From the NCBI GenBank assembly GCA_037039925.1, contig JAXRKP010000407.1, positions 147,501 to 211,500 on the forward strand: a stretch of DNA of 64,000 bases. Reading direction: 5' to 3'. The notes beneath the pieces are model-generated. The model was not told the origin of the DNA, made no database searches, and saw only the letters and a list, made by a program, of their open reading frames with translations. Position 1 is the stretch's first letter. Each line of letters begins with the position of its first letter. A program made the position numbers and the translations under genes. Shown here piece by piece: positions 39,508-51,299 of this stretch. The stretch comes from Doris montereyensis. Taxonomy: Eukaryota; Mollusca; Gastropoda; Nudibranchia; Dorididae.

Positions 39508-40355
39508 GTATCGATTCTTTAGATTTATAAACGATACAGGTCTGTCTTTCAACACAGCTGTTATACAATAAACCAGAAATAGTATATAAAGTATAGCAAG
39601 TTGGTACTCATTTTGATCGTTACAGAAAAACGCTATCCAAAACAAGCTTATTTGAGGATCTATTATGAATATTGCCTTAGATCTTCCGGAAAATACGGAA
39701 CATATTCCGCGCACCTATTATCCAAGGGCACCATCTGAAAATGCTCATGCACTTGAAACAGTGTCAATAAGAAGTAGTTAAGAGCCTCTCAGGGTTTTAG
39801 GATCTTTCAAAGTATTATCCTACTCTTTTCTTAGGTTTACGGGAGAAAAAATAGATTCAAATAACAGAAAATAAGAGAAAAATACGATTTTTCAAATGTC
39901 CTTATTTGTTCATTATTTCTATCTACTTTAAAAAACGTACCTTCAGGAAATTTGGTATGAATGATAAGTGGGGGAAACAAAGAAACGATCAAATAATTTT
40001 TTTCGATATGTATTATGGTTTGGGGAAAATTGAATTTTTTGTACAATATTTTTGCATATTTTTTATTCTTCTCATATGCTATGTTCAAAAATTCATAAAA
40101 TCAAAACTTACTAATAAAATAAAAAAATTGATCTAATTAAATTTAAATATTGTATCAAATAAGGTGTGTGCCAAGTTTGAAAGAAATTTGTGGAAAAATG
40201 AAAAAGCCTATCGATAGCGAACTTGGTGAAATTTAGAGGCAAAACCCGTTTCCATGGCAACCGGATGCGTCAGAAGAAAAAAAAACAACGTCATATTTCA
40301 ACTCATTACACCATGCCCATTACACCTATATATAAGTTAAATTCATAGGAACAAA
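39508..40355 (+). repeat. Dispersed repeat of about 800 bp, copy 2
   Basis: Second copy, same order of shared words as 16,330-17,125. It carries a perfect RFX-type X-box, GTTTCCATGGCAAC (40,248-40,261), where copy 1 has a degraded one. No transposase, RT or tRNA promoter was seen, so its class is unknown. Confidence 0.75.
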
Positions 40356-40660
40356 CGGGAAAGTTTTCCACTCCAGGACTTCCCCCCCCGACGAGTGTGG
40401 TAGAGAACGACAGCAAGGGTTAATTTGGGTTTTTGATTAGAATTGGTTTGGGTTTCTTTTTTCCAGGTGGTAGCCAAATTCATGTGATACTGAATAGCCT
40501 TTTTTTATTCATTGTTTTTCCAGTCGGTCGTATGAGTCTTATTGTATTTGCTTGTAATCGCAAAGAGTTTTTTTTTTTAATAATCCACACCCCGTTGCCA
40601 CGTAATCTTCTATATTTTTAAGGTCAATAATACGAAGGAGCCACAGTGGTGTGAAGTCGA

Positions 40661-41490
<830 letters not shown>

Positions 41491-42124
41491 ATATTTTTTT
41501 AAGTGAACATTTTGCCTGTGTAAAAAATTGACAGTATTCTTACAAGTAGGCTAATTGATAATAATGTTCTTGAGTTTTGATCCGGTTGCTGTTTTTATCT
41601 TGAAGGTTTGTTAAGATTGCATCCTACTGCTTGACTTGATAACGTTTTATCACCACTTAGGATAAGGGTTTAAGGGTTTATATATGGACATCAAAAATTT
41701 AAAATAGTTTCATGTCCTTAACGTGGACATTACTTTTGTTTACCTAGAGAGTCGTTCAAATACTATAATAGTATGTGTATGTCATGTAGATTGTATAAAT
41801 TGACTTATCATGAATACCAGTGTAAATCAATATTGTGTAAATGTACTCATTATGAATATCGGCGTAAAACGATATTGTGTCAATTTACTCTGCAAGGTTT
41901 CCAGGACCGAGGCCTTTTTGTATTATTATTGTAGCGCTCTCCAGCTTACTGGAGTTACAAAATGTTGTTTTATCATCTTCATTTTAAGTTGCTTGATTAA
42001 AAAATCTTGTCTCCTACAGTTCACCTTGATCCTGTGTCAACTCCGATGTGCGAACAATGTAGTGTATAACCTACATTATAGAGTAGGGTCAGCGTTCCAA
42101 TAAACCGATCTTGTTTTCATTGCA

Positions 42125-42192
<68 letters not shown>

Positions 42193-42497
42193 CAATTTAT
42201 GTTTTTTGTTCATTCTTTTGTTTAGGGTAGATGGATGGTATGAACTGTAAGAAAGGTCAAACTCGGCTATGGACTAACGACGTGTCACCGAATGATTTCT
42301 GACAGTTGACAGGAAGCGGAAACTATTCAAGTTGTTGTTTGGGTTTCCTCCCTTCCTCGCTCTTCCGTTTCTACGTATATATGACTTGCACTTTGAGTGT
42401 TTATGCTTGTAATGTGTGTGTTCGTGTGTGTATGTGTGCATGTGTGTATGTGTTTGTGGGTGTGGATATATGAACAGGGAATTGGAGACAGAGGGAG
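41491..42497. other. Intergenic
   Basis: Includes an imperfect internal duplication near 41,810-41,880 (AATATTGTGTAAATGTACTC versus GATATTGTGTCAATTTACTC), the (CT)n run and a GT-rich stretch at 42,410-42,470. No gene seen. Confidence 0.6.
42126..42190 (+). repeat. (CT)n microsatellite
   Basis: About 31 pure CT units. Confidence 0.95.
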
Positions 42498-42862
42498 AAT
42501 TTGATTTAATTTGATTTGATTTACGCACATCCACAACTAAGATGATAGGCCGTATCGGGGTTTTTGGTAAGATTTTTTATTTTTTGCTCTGACTGCCCTG
42601 TAAACAGCCAAGGGATCTTTAACGGGCACAGAGATTTTGTGATCTGCCACGGGATTTTATTATTATCCTCCACCTTCAATGGGGTTAGGTGTCGATCCAT
42701 CTACCTGGACCACGGAGGTGGGAGTGGGGGGGGGGGGGGGGGGGGTAAGGTTTTGCTCGAAAAAACGAGAAAAGTTTTCAATCGTTGGCGGGGCTCGAAC
42801 CAACTAGATCTACCTTTTGGTTGAGATCCCAACACCTTGCTTCTGGACTATCGAGCCTCCCG
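42498..42862 (-). mobile_element. S1 SINE, minus-strand copy with poly-G tract
   Basis: Tail TTTGATTTGATTT, then CGCACATCCACAACTAAG, GACTGCCCTGTAAACAGCC, a run of about 20 G interrupted once (42,727-42,745), GGCGGGGCTCGAACC and a head complement ending near 42,862. The poly-G matches the poly-C seen in the split copy at 45,700, so the tract belongs to the family. Confidence 0.82.
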
Positions 42863-43284
42863 TGTAAGGAGAAAGCGATCTCATTGATTAAAGTTATTTG
42901 CATAGGAATGCCTTTTCGGATTTGCAATCTGAGCAGAGAGCTTATCGCCCTGATTTAAGCATTCAACCATTCTCTTGTTCTGACACAGGCTTTAAAACTG
43001 CCAAGAAAAGCCATTTGAGTGCAACTTGTAAACACAGACTCAATCCATTTTCTGACGGCGATTACTGCTTCAAAGCAAGCCTCCTGGGTCAGAGGGCCGA
43101 AACTGAAACGCCGTTTGTGTGCACATGAATGTGTTGGAGTCAATGAACTTTTACTGTTGCATTTAAGGCAACGACTTTAACCAATAATAATTTAAAGGCT
43201 TAGTCGTTGATCTAACAGAGCAAAGTTTTCAAACTCAAAGGCACATCTAAGACGTCATTTTTAATAACGAATCAGCAACGCAAA
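42863..43284. other. Intergenic, unassigned
   Basis: A stretch of about 260 bp (42,890-43,145) is less AT-rich and open in both strands for 60-76 codons, but no family is recognised. Confidence 0.4.
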
Positions 43285-43650
43285 ATGTTTGTATCACGCA
43301 TCACATAGATTGCATCACTCACACATAGAAATACCTCATTTAATTTTTTTCACAATCGTTGTTAACGCATCACGTATCACACATTACACAGAACGCATCA
43401 CTCACACATGGAAACACCTCATTTTATTATTTTATATATTCGTTGTTAACGCATCACGTATCACGCATTACACAAAACGCATCACTCACACATGGAAACA
43501 CCTCATTTCATTTTATATATATTCATTGTTAACGCATCATGTATCACGCATTACACAGAACGCATCACTCACTCATGGAAACACCTCATTTCTGTTATTA
43601 TATTAATATAATCGTTGTTAGCGCATCATGTATCACGCATTACGCAGGTA
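43285..43650 (+). repeat. Tandem repeat of about 85 bp, 4-5 copies (GCATCACG family)
   Basis: Unit contains AACGCATCACTCACACATGG, AAACACCTCATTT and GTTGTTAACGCATCACGTAT. A related single stretch occurs at 30,700-30,865 (ATCGTTGTTTACGCATCACG). Confidence 0.85.
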
Positions 43651-43717
43651 TCAATAAATATTTAAACAATACGGTCACAATTTATCTCACTGGTACAAAT
43701 AACATCATTATCATTGA

Positions 43718-43800
43718 GTGCGTGTGTGTGTGTGTGTGTGTTAGTGTGTGTGTGTGTGTGTTCGTGTGTTGTTTGTATGTATGTGTGTGTGTTGTTGTTT
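43718..43800 (+). repeat. (GT)n microsatellite
   Basis: GT runs with interruptions. It is followed at 43,829-43,851 by five CAATT units. Confidence 0.9.
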
Positions 43801-44192
43801 TATGTTTCCATGCAGAAGATGAGAGAAATTCAATTCAATTCAATTCAATTCAATACAACTTTATTGTCCTCATAAAGGCACATCATCTTCGTTCGCAACG
43901 ATCTATAAAATACACATTATGTACATTAGAATAAAGAATGTATATTATTATGTAAATATTATAGAAGTAGATAGTAGTCAATTAATTAAATTAGAATGCA
44001 TAATTTGTTAATATGAATATATATGACGGAAAAAAAAGGTGTACATATCACAGTAAATCATGGCAAAAATTACTAAAAATGTTGTTTTACAAACAACTCT
44101 GAGAATGCGAGAAGCTTAAAGATATAGTATATTATAAATGTGATATTATAAGAATGTCCTCAACCACCAATTTGTTAAGTTGTCCTTCATTG

Positions 44193-44340
<148 letters not shown>

Positions 44341-44432
44341 CTACATACATACATACAAGATATACAGGAAGCATCTAGAAAATAAAACAACAAAGGCAGG
44401 AAGAAAGGCACAGGACAGAGATATATTAAGAG

Positions 44433-44777
44433 ATGTTGTCAGTAATGCAACGTCTTATGAGATGTGCAGTTGATGATGATAACGTCATTTATGTCCACCA
44501 TAGCCTTTGTTTTCATGGTTTAGATAGGAGTACCAGTTACGTATCTAAGGAGTTCAATGTGTGTACAAGGGCCCTCCTAGATTTACCGTTCACCTCTAGT
44601 ATCGAATCTATTTTGGATACGGTCCATTATTATGCTCAGAGAACAAAAGTATCCACATCACACAAGCAAATAAAACGAAAAACTTTGGAAGTTGAAAATA
44701 AGAAAGGGTCGACCACTTTGTTATTGCTTAGACAAAGATCAGTTCCTTCCACATTGTTTGTGTCGTCGATTGGGTAG
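44433..44777 (+). other. Unrecognised open frame of 114 codons
   Basis: ATG to TAG, mixed composition, with HHSLCFHGLDRSTSYVS and FTSSIESILDTVHYYAQ. No family recognised, no flanking gene structure. It could be chance or a degraded transposon ORF. Confidence 0.2.
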
Positions 44778-44971
44778 TGCAGGATATGCCTCTACACTCA
44801 AACTAGCAGTCCCACATGTAGTACAACATTGCAGAGGCCAATGATTGCTACAATAAGGGACAATAAAATACCTGCAACACAATTCTTTGCCACCTACGGG
44901 TTCATGGTAAAGGCAGATTATGTATATAAAGAATGTATGAGTGTATGTAGTGTACAGATGTATATCATGTA

Positions 44972-45117
44972 TGTATGTATGTCATGTATGTATGTATGTA
45001 TGTATGTATGTATGTGTGTATGTATGTATGTATGTATGTATGTATGTATGTATGTATGTATGTATGTATGTATGTATGTATGTATGTATGTATGTATGTA
45101 TGTATGTATGTGTGTAT
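44972..45117 (+). repeat. (ATGT)n microsatellite
   Basis: About 35 ATGT units with few interruptions. Confidence 0.95.
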
Positions 45118-45582
45118 GAAATGCATGTAAAAAGTTGTAAAGAAGTTGTTTTTTCCAAAAATAATTCTTGACCGAAAAAAAGCACTGCCATCCGCTATCG
45201 TAAGTTAAATGTCAAATGCAAAAATGGTTTTCTTTACAGACAAGCAAAAGTAGCATAGAAAGAACACGGAGAGCATGACATGTATTTTGGGAGTAAAGTT
45301 TTTCTGATACATGTAATAAACATTTATATGAGCACATATAAATTCATGTTTAAAAGCAACAAGTTCTCGGTGCTTAATTAACAGGATCTTACGAGTATTG
45401 GGCAATGGTGCCAATGCAATACCCTTTCTTTTTTTCTTTTTTTTTACTTGTGTGCGACAGCGTGAGTGTGGGAAACAGGATGCTGGTGATTAGGCAACGC
45501 TCATCCATTGCAGGGAAGCACTCTATAGATGCCCTCCAGTGAGTTCTGTCTCCTGCTTTCCTGTGCCACATTGTGCCCACAT
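45118..45582. other. Intergenic, nothing seen
   Basis: Unique DNA between the ATGT array and the split S1 SINE. Confidence 0.6.
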
Positions 45583-45747
45583 TGAGGGGGGGGTCGGTAG
45601 TCCAGAGGCAGGGCGTAAGCCCCTCAACCAAAAGGTATTGGCTCCGATCTCCGCCAACGGTTGACAAACTTTCTTGATCCTTTTCGAGCAAAATATACAC
45701 CCCCCCCCCCCCAACCGCGCCTGGTCCAGGAGGAGGATCGACACCTT
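45583..45747 (+). mobile_element. S1 SINE, 5' half (split copy)
   Basis: tRNA-like head of an S1 SINE, with GGTCGGTAGTCCAGAGGCAG, the Pol III B-box-like region GGTATTGGCTCCGATCTCC, then the GAGCAAAATATACACC body and a poly-C tract. It ends exactly at GGATCGACACC, where the ORF1-only retroposon begins. The remainder is at 46,985-47,151. Confidence 0.75.
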
Positions 45748-46983
45748 TTTTTTCTTCTTTTTTTTTTTGCGAACTACAGTACTGGATGGAGCAGATGTTT
45801 TTTTTTTTTTTAGTACTCAGTAGTCAGAGTTTTTTTTGTTTTTTGCTCATTTACATTTTTTAAAAATTATATTTTATTTAACAATTTAAATAAAACATTA
45901 TGTCATGAAGAGATTATTTCACTGAAAATGATAATATTATAAGGATTCTTCAACATTATCAAGGGCAAATAAAGGGCAAACAGAAAATGACTTCCATCAG
46001 GAATCATCGATCAAACTCTGGCAGATAACCATCTTAGAATTACAGAAGATAAGAGAAGATTAACTTGAAAAGTTAGGTATATTTTATATATATATGGATC
46101 ATGTCAGCGAGGCGTGTGTGATTACTGTTAGTGTTACCAGCCTGTTGATTTTCCATGATTGTTTTCATCACATGTGCTTGGTTTTTTCCATCGTCCTCGC
46201 TGTCTGGCGTGATATATGTGTCAGGAAGGTGTAGATCTATGTTCTCGTTGTGTTTCGCTTCTGTCTCCGTGTCGTTTATGTCGTTTGATTCACTGGTTAT
46301 GTTTTCGACAAAGGTTGTGTCAGGAAGCGGCGATGTTATGGTTGACACACTGAATGAATGGATAGCACCGACCTGACTCTGGGTTGACTCTGTACTGTTG
46401 TTGTTCGTTTGTTGAATGTCAACACTCACGGTTTCTTTATTTTCAATAAAGTCCGTGTTCGTAGATGTGTCGTCAAGGGGCGATGTTATGGTTGACACAC
46501 CGAATGAGTGTATAGCACTGTCCTTATTCTGGGTTGACTACAGGTTGTTGTTGTTTGTTCGTTGAATGTCGGCACTCGCAGTTTCTTCGTTTTTAATAAA
46601 GTCTGTGTTGGTAGATTTTGTTGCTGTCTCCGTTGTTATTCTTCTATGATGTTGTTTTCTAAGTTGGTCTCGTCTTATTTGGCTCGGTGACTTCCGTCTG
46701 AAGCTGCCAGGAGTCGAATGATGCCTCGCCAACACGCTCATGTCGTCCATGACCATGCCATCAAAACGAAGGACGAGGGTAGTGCACTCTTGATGTCCAG
46801 CTACTTTGAATGAGGAGAGGTGAGATTCCTCTAAAATGCTGTTGATAAGACATTCCAGATCGTCGGCAATCAGCTAACTGGCATACTAATGTCGTTCAAC
46901 AACAAAATAAATTTGAAATCATAAAATGAACGCGAGCTCGCTCACCCACGTCTGGCCTGCTCGGTAACCAAACCGGAAGTCCG
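45748..46983 (-). mobile_element. ORF1-only retroposon inserted into an S1 SINE
   Basis: The sequence GGATCGACACC occurs at the left edge (about 45,736-45,747, followed by a long poly-T) and again at the right edge (about 46,986, followed by TAATCCCATCGG). Removing the interval rejoins an S1 SINE head (45,583-45,747) to its own body and tail (46,985-47,151). This is a target-site duplication of about 12 bp around a minus-strand element with a poly(A) 3' end (poly-T on plus) and a GC-richer 5' end. The element holds one ORF region (46,073-46,884) and no reverse transcriptase. It fits a retroposed non-autonomous LINE derivative. The boundary is uncertain by a few bases because the T and G runs overlap the duplication. 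Confidence 0.75.
46073..46884 (-). pseudogene. ORF1/gag-like protein with internal 50-residue repeat, one in-frame stop
   Basis: Open frame of about 270 codons inside the retroposon, interrupted by one TAG at about 46,538. It begins (no ATG retained) LIADDLECLINSILEE and continues with a hydrophobic block TTLVLRFDG, then RRKSPSQIRRDQLRKQ. A beta-strand-like LVLRF block followed by a basic RKSPSQ-xxRD-xxR motif is a pattern I associate with retrotransposon ORF1-type proteins in invertebrates; this is recall, not a search. The C-terminal half is Thr/Asn/Asp/Glu-rich and contains two copies of a 50-residue unit (STNTDFI-N-ET...IHSF-VSTITSPL), seen in DNA as a 150-nt direct repeat (46,329 and 46,479). 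The stop is TAA at 46,073. It may be a non-expressed relic. Confidence 0.5.
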
Positions 46984-46984
46984 G

Positions 46985-47151
46985 GGGATCGACACCTAAT
47001 CCCATCGGAAAAGGACGATAAAAGGGGGCCCCGTGTGCACGGTAAAGATCCCTTGGCTGTTTACAGGGCAGTCCGGGCAACAATTTAAAAATCCTACCCC
47101 CGAGACCACCTTAGTTGTGGATGTAGATCAGATCAAATCAAATCAAATCAA
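46985..47151 (+). mobile_element. S1 SINE, 3' half (split copy)
   Basis: Starts GGATCGACACCTAATCCC and continues with the S1 body: TAAAGATCCCTTGGCTG, TTTACAGGGCAGTCCGGG and TTAGTTGTGGATGTAGATC. It ends in an AAATC tail. It is the continuation of the head at 45,583-45,747. Confidence 0.8.
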
Positions 47152-47330
47152 AGTGCTCACGTTGTCGCTGGTCTTCCTGGGTTTCTGTGTTCATTTCTTG
47201 GCTGCCATTATTGTACTGGTACCAACTTTTTGTCCATCTGTTGTCTTATTATATTGCTATGTCGTCTATCCATTTCCATTTTTGTCTGAGTAATCTGTTT
47301 GAGGACGTCAGGGACCCCTTTTCTTTTTTC

Positions 47331-47699
47331 TTATTTCGATGCAAGACATATTATGTTGGAGTCTGATATTGTAGCATTTTCCTCTTCATTGCTCTCTTGG
47401 AGGTTTGCAGTTTTCTTGCCAGTTTCTTCGATAATGACCAGGTCTTGCACCCGTGTGTCATAATGGGTAGCACACATTAATTGAATACTCTTTTTATCCA
47501 TGAACACAGGGGAGACCTTTATCTCTGGTAAGTATGTTATTTTTAATTTGGTCATTGCAGTTATCATAGAAGACAAAAAATGATAATGTACTCTCTGCAC
47601 TTGTCTACATAAAAATGCATTGCATAATGCTGATTTAATCAGCGTTGATTGTCCGCCCTCTGAGGTCACAGATAGCTGTAACGCTCTGATGTAGGCACG
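47331..47699 (-). other. Unrecognised open frame of about 120 codons
   Basis: Open on minus from after a TAA near 47,700 to the stop at 47,331. The mixed composition is not low complexity and contains SEGGQSTLIKSALCNAF and QVQRVHYHFLSSMITAM. I do not recognise a family. No clear splice or promoter context. It may be a relic of a mobile element or an exon of an unseen gene. Confidence 0.25.
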
Positions 47700-48234
47700 T
47701 TATACTACGAAAGTTGAGATAGGCCTAAAGGGTCCTAGGTTTTCTGTTACAATAAATATTCAAAACGTCGCAACGGTGTAATAATAACCAAAAAAAACGC
47801 CATCCGGTGTCAGTTGGTTAACATCTTCTTTCAGTTATTTTTGTTATTGTTATTGGCTGGGCTCCCATTGGCTGTGGTTAAATCCTCCTTTATATCGTAT
47901 TAATTAATTTCTGAAGCATTTACTACGATTTCCTCGCTATTTCCTCGCTCTGTTGAATGCTAGATTACAAGTCTTAGAAAAAAACCATTATTACAATCGC
48001 GACGGCCATTATCACTGAGAATCGATACCGGCATTATGTGTTACGTCGGCCTCCATACCAGATGTTGGGAAGGTGTCACTCACATTTCTTGCGCCAAATT
48101 GCCCAACAGGTATTACGTAGTCAGTAGTGAATATAGAATCTATATGTCAAATGGGATGCTAACTCGTTTACGTTAACAATCCGGAAACTATGCAGGAAGA
48201 AACTGATTGGATATAGGTGGCCTATAGTTGCATT
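47700..48234. other. Intergenic, nothing seen
   Basis: Unique AT-rich DNA. Confidence 0.6.
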
Positions 48235-48362
48235 TTAAATGTGTGTCTGTGTGTGTATGCATGTATGTGTGTGCTTATGCGTATTTGTGTGTTTTGGGCA
48301 CATATGGGTTTGACTGTGTACACGTTTTCTAACGGGTGTGTGTGTGTAGCGTGTGTGTGTAA
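48235..48362 (+). repeat. GT-rich microsatellite
   Basis: Imperfect TG run just before the S2 fragment at 48,365. Confidence 0.85.
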
Positions 48363-48364
48363 CA

Positions 48365-48470
48365 CCAACAAATAGTGAGGCAAGGGGCATGTCGGAAGTG
48401 AAATAAATGACATTGACATGACATTGAAGCCCCATAGGATTTAAGACGAGACAAATGCGAGGAAAAGGCA
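48365..48470 (-). mobile_element. S2 SINE 3' fragment
   Basis: Plus reads AGTGAGGCAAGGGGCATGT, then GAAGCCCCATAGGATTT and AAGACGAGACAAATGCGAGG, the complement of the S2 3' end. The flank AGTGAGGCAAGG-GCATGT is also present beside the copy at 1,668, so it probably belongs to the element. Confidence 0.75.
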
Positions 48471-48959
48471 TAAACAAATCTGAGCACAATCGCTTGCGTA
48501 TGTCGTCATAACAAATCCCATCAGTATTTACTTTCAATTAAATATCCCAAGAGCCCTGATTGAATACACAAAGAGAATGAAGGAACATTGTGATAAGCTA
48601 TTTACTTTAGCATAGGGCAGCTGACATGGAGAATTTGGACGTGACCGAACAGCCATACTGCAATGAGGCGATAAACAAACACAAACATAACACCGTGAGA
48701 AGTTACGAAACTTGATTAAATTTAAAGAAATTTGTTTCCAAAACTAAATTCTATTCGCAAGTCTGTATCCCTTGCACCATAATTTGCCTTATCAATGGAT
48801 TCCATACATAAAATGTATGAAACTACAATGGTTATTAATTATAATATTGAGCGAACACGAAAACAAAGTAAACTAAACAAAATTAATAACAAATTGTTTT
48901 TTAAAAAAGACCTCACAAATACTAACAACAGCTAAAATGGCAAGAAAAATAGTGACGGA
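48471..48959. other. Intergenic, nothing seen
   Basis: Unique AT-rich DNA before the GAA array. Confidence 0.6.
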
Positions 48960-49420
48960 AGAAAAGAAGAAGAAGAAGAAGAAGAAGAAGAAGAAGAAGA
49001 AGAAGAAGAAGAAGAAGAAGAAGAAGAAGAAGAAGAAGAAGAAGAAGAAGAAGAAGAAGAAGAAGAAGAAGAAGAAGAAGAAGAAGAAGAAGAAGAAGAA
49101 GGAGAGGAGAAGAAGAAGAAGAAGAAAAGGAGAAGAAGAGGAAGAAGAAAAAGGAGAAAGAGAAGGAGAAGAAGGTAGAGGAGAAGGAGGAGGAGAAGGA
49201 CAAGAACAAGAACAACAACAACAACAACAACAACAACAAAAGTAAGAGCAAGAACAATAAGAAAAATTAAAAGAAGAAGAAAAAGAAAAAAGAACTACAA
49301 AAGAAAGAAGGATAGTGACAAAGACATTGTTGCAGCAGCAGCAGCAACAACAGTAGTAGTTGCAACAGCAGAGATAATGCCAACAACAACAACAACAGCA
49401 GAAGCAACAACAATGCGTTG
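48960..49420 (+). repeat. (GAA)n then CAA/GCA trinucleotide tract
   Basis: About 45 GAA units (48,962-49,100), GAG/GAA mixture, CAA units (49,208-49,240), then scattered GCA/ACA to 49,415. Poly-Lys ORFs through it are artefacts. Confidence 0.95.
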
Positions 49421-50639
49421 ATGTCTAGAGCTGACTGAAAATATTCATTTGGTTTATGCAGTGTTGCCGAGCGGACTGATATGGATAGGTCAGAGATAAA
49501 ATGTATATTGGTATTAATAGGTTAATAGATAAAAGAATTATTATAATAGTTCTATAACCAAAGTGGATGAAACTTAATTTAGGACAAATGGCAAACAAAT
49601 CTCAAAGCATTGATGGGCGTATACAAATGTGAAATACCTATTATGGTCGATACTTGAAAATACATTTTTGAGGAGACCAATAATTAATTTACTTATAAAA
49701 TTATAGAAGAAGCATTCAGTTATTTCACGATTCATGAGCCGCTTACTTTGTAGTCATGTATGGAATGATGCGTAAGGCATTGCACATTTTCAAAGATGCC
49801 ACTCAAAGTGAAAAAACCCTTCACGTTGACGAGATAAGAAGGACTAATGTGAATGGCACTTTTCTTATCAAGACAAAGCCTTATCATCACCGAGGTAGCC
49901 TATAATTATCTGTACCGGTAACACAATTCTCATGCGATGAAGACCTTTGCTTCTTTCACCTCATCCACTTTGGAAACCGTGCTTGGTGCGTACTCAAACC
50001 CCCAATGAGATGGACTAGTGTGCTTGTTGACTACAAGTCTAAGCTACATTCTATATCATGTACTGGGTTTACAATTCTAAACCTTAAAGGAGTAGATAGA
50101 ATGACCTATAATCTATGACCCAGCTGAACACAACAAAATTGCAACAGATTGGCCTATATAATTTAATTACTTGCATTTATGGTGCTGAAAAGTTATCACC
50201 AGTATGCATGACGTTTGATTCAATGTTGTTTAATTCTTGTGTGTCACTCGAGCAGAGCATTTACAGTTTTCGAATTCAATTTAATTCCAAAAACTTAATA
50301 GCCATGCGTCATAGAAAAAACTATAATAACAATAATTATTATTAACAATAGTCTTTGGTCAAAGTCACAATACGGAAACCTTGAATAGATCAAGTCCCTG
50401 ACATTTCTGCAAGACACGTGATAATCGTATATTATATCATTTTATAATATTATTATTGTATGCTATACGTGAATGCTGAGAGCAAAACTTGCTTTCAATA
50501 TTGACGAGTTCTGGTGACGTGTATTATGCAATTAATACAACAAAATACCACCGTAGACTGCCAAATACAGAGGTTTTATAATACAGAGTTTACGTCTAAG
50601 CTTAGAAAGCTGTAAAGATACAGGATACTACTAGTGGGA
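49421..50639. other. Intergenic, nothing seen
   Basis: Unique DNA, no gene or repeat recognised. Confidence 0.6.
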
Positions 50640-50860
50640 CGAGGTGTCAGTGGATATAACAGCTGGTCGTGATTGGATTCGTAAGAAAGGCATTGAAAGA
50701 GTGTAGTGAGCTTGATTGCTAGTGCGCTTTCTTTTCATAACGAGGCGATGGACGCCGAACCAGGAGGTTGCTGGTTCAGTTCTTTAGGGGCTCAAAGATA
50801 TTTTGTTCTTGTCTATTTCTTCGTTTTTGTTTTGTCTTTGCTCCTACATGACTTTATTAC
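50640..50860 (+). mobile_element. S2 SINE copy, diverged
   Basis: Head GTGAGCTTGATTGCTAGTGC, then TTTTCATAACGAGGCGATGG, B-box-like GTTGCTGGTTCAGTTCTTT, and 3' part TTTTGTCTTTGCTCCTACA. More diverged than the copies at 300 and 1,803. Confidence 0.75.
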
Positions 50861-51299
50861 TATTAATTGCTCTTATTCTTTTCCACAGATTGGAAGGAGA
50901 ACAATAACAAATAAGTAAAGATGCGTAAATTCTTCTCAGAAAACGAAATCACGGACGTGTGGCGCTTCAAATCGAGCGCTGAAACATTAATTTCGTGTTC
51001 TCGTTGCTATTTTTGTCAGTTTTGCTTGTTATTGATATCAATTTACAAATCTAGTAAACAAGTGCTTTTTGACAAACAATGCCTGACCATATCATTTTTT
51101 GTGTTCATTTTGTTACATTGTTTGTTATCATCTCTTGTTCCACTTTTGTTTATTTCTGTATAACTGGGTTGGGTTTTTTTTTCTTTCCAAATAAATGAAC
51201 TTCTGGCTGTATTTTAAACAGGACTACACATAGCATTGAAAGGACTATAATTTATTGCCACCTTTCCATTAACCGTGCAGCTCCTGGCACTGAGATTGT

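Noticed and set aside
48922..49257. Poly-Lys and poly-Leu open frames
   Set aside because: Products of the GAA/GAG array.
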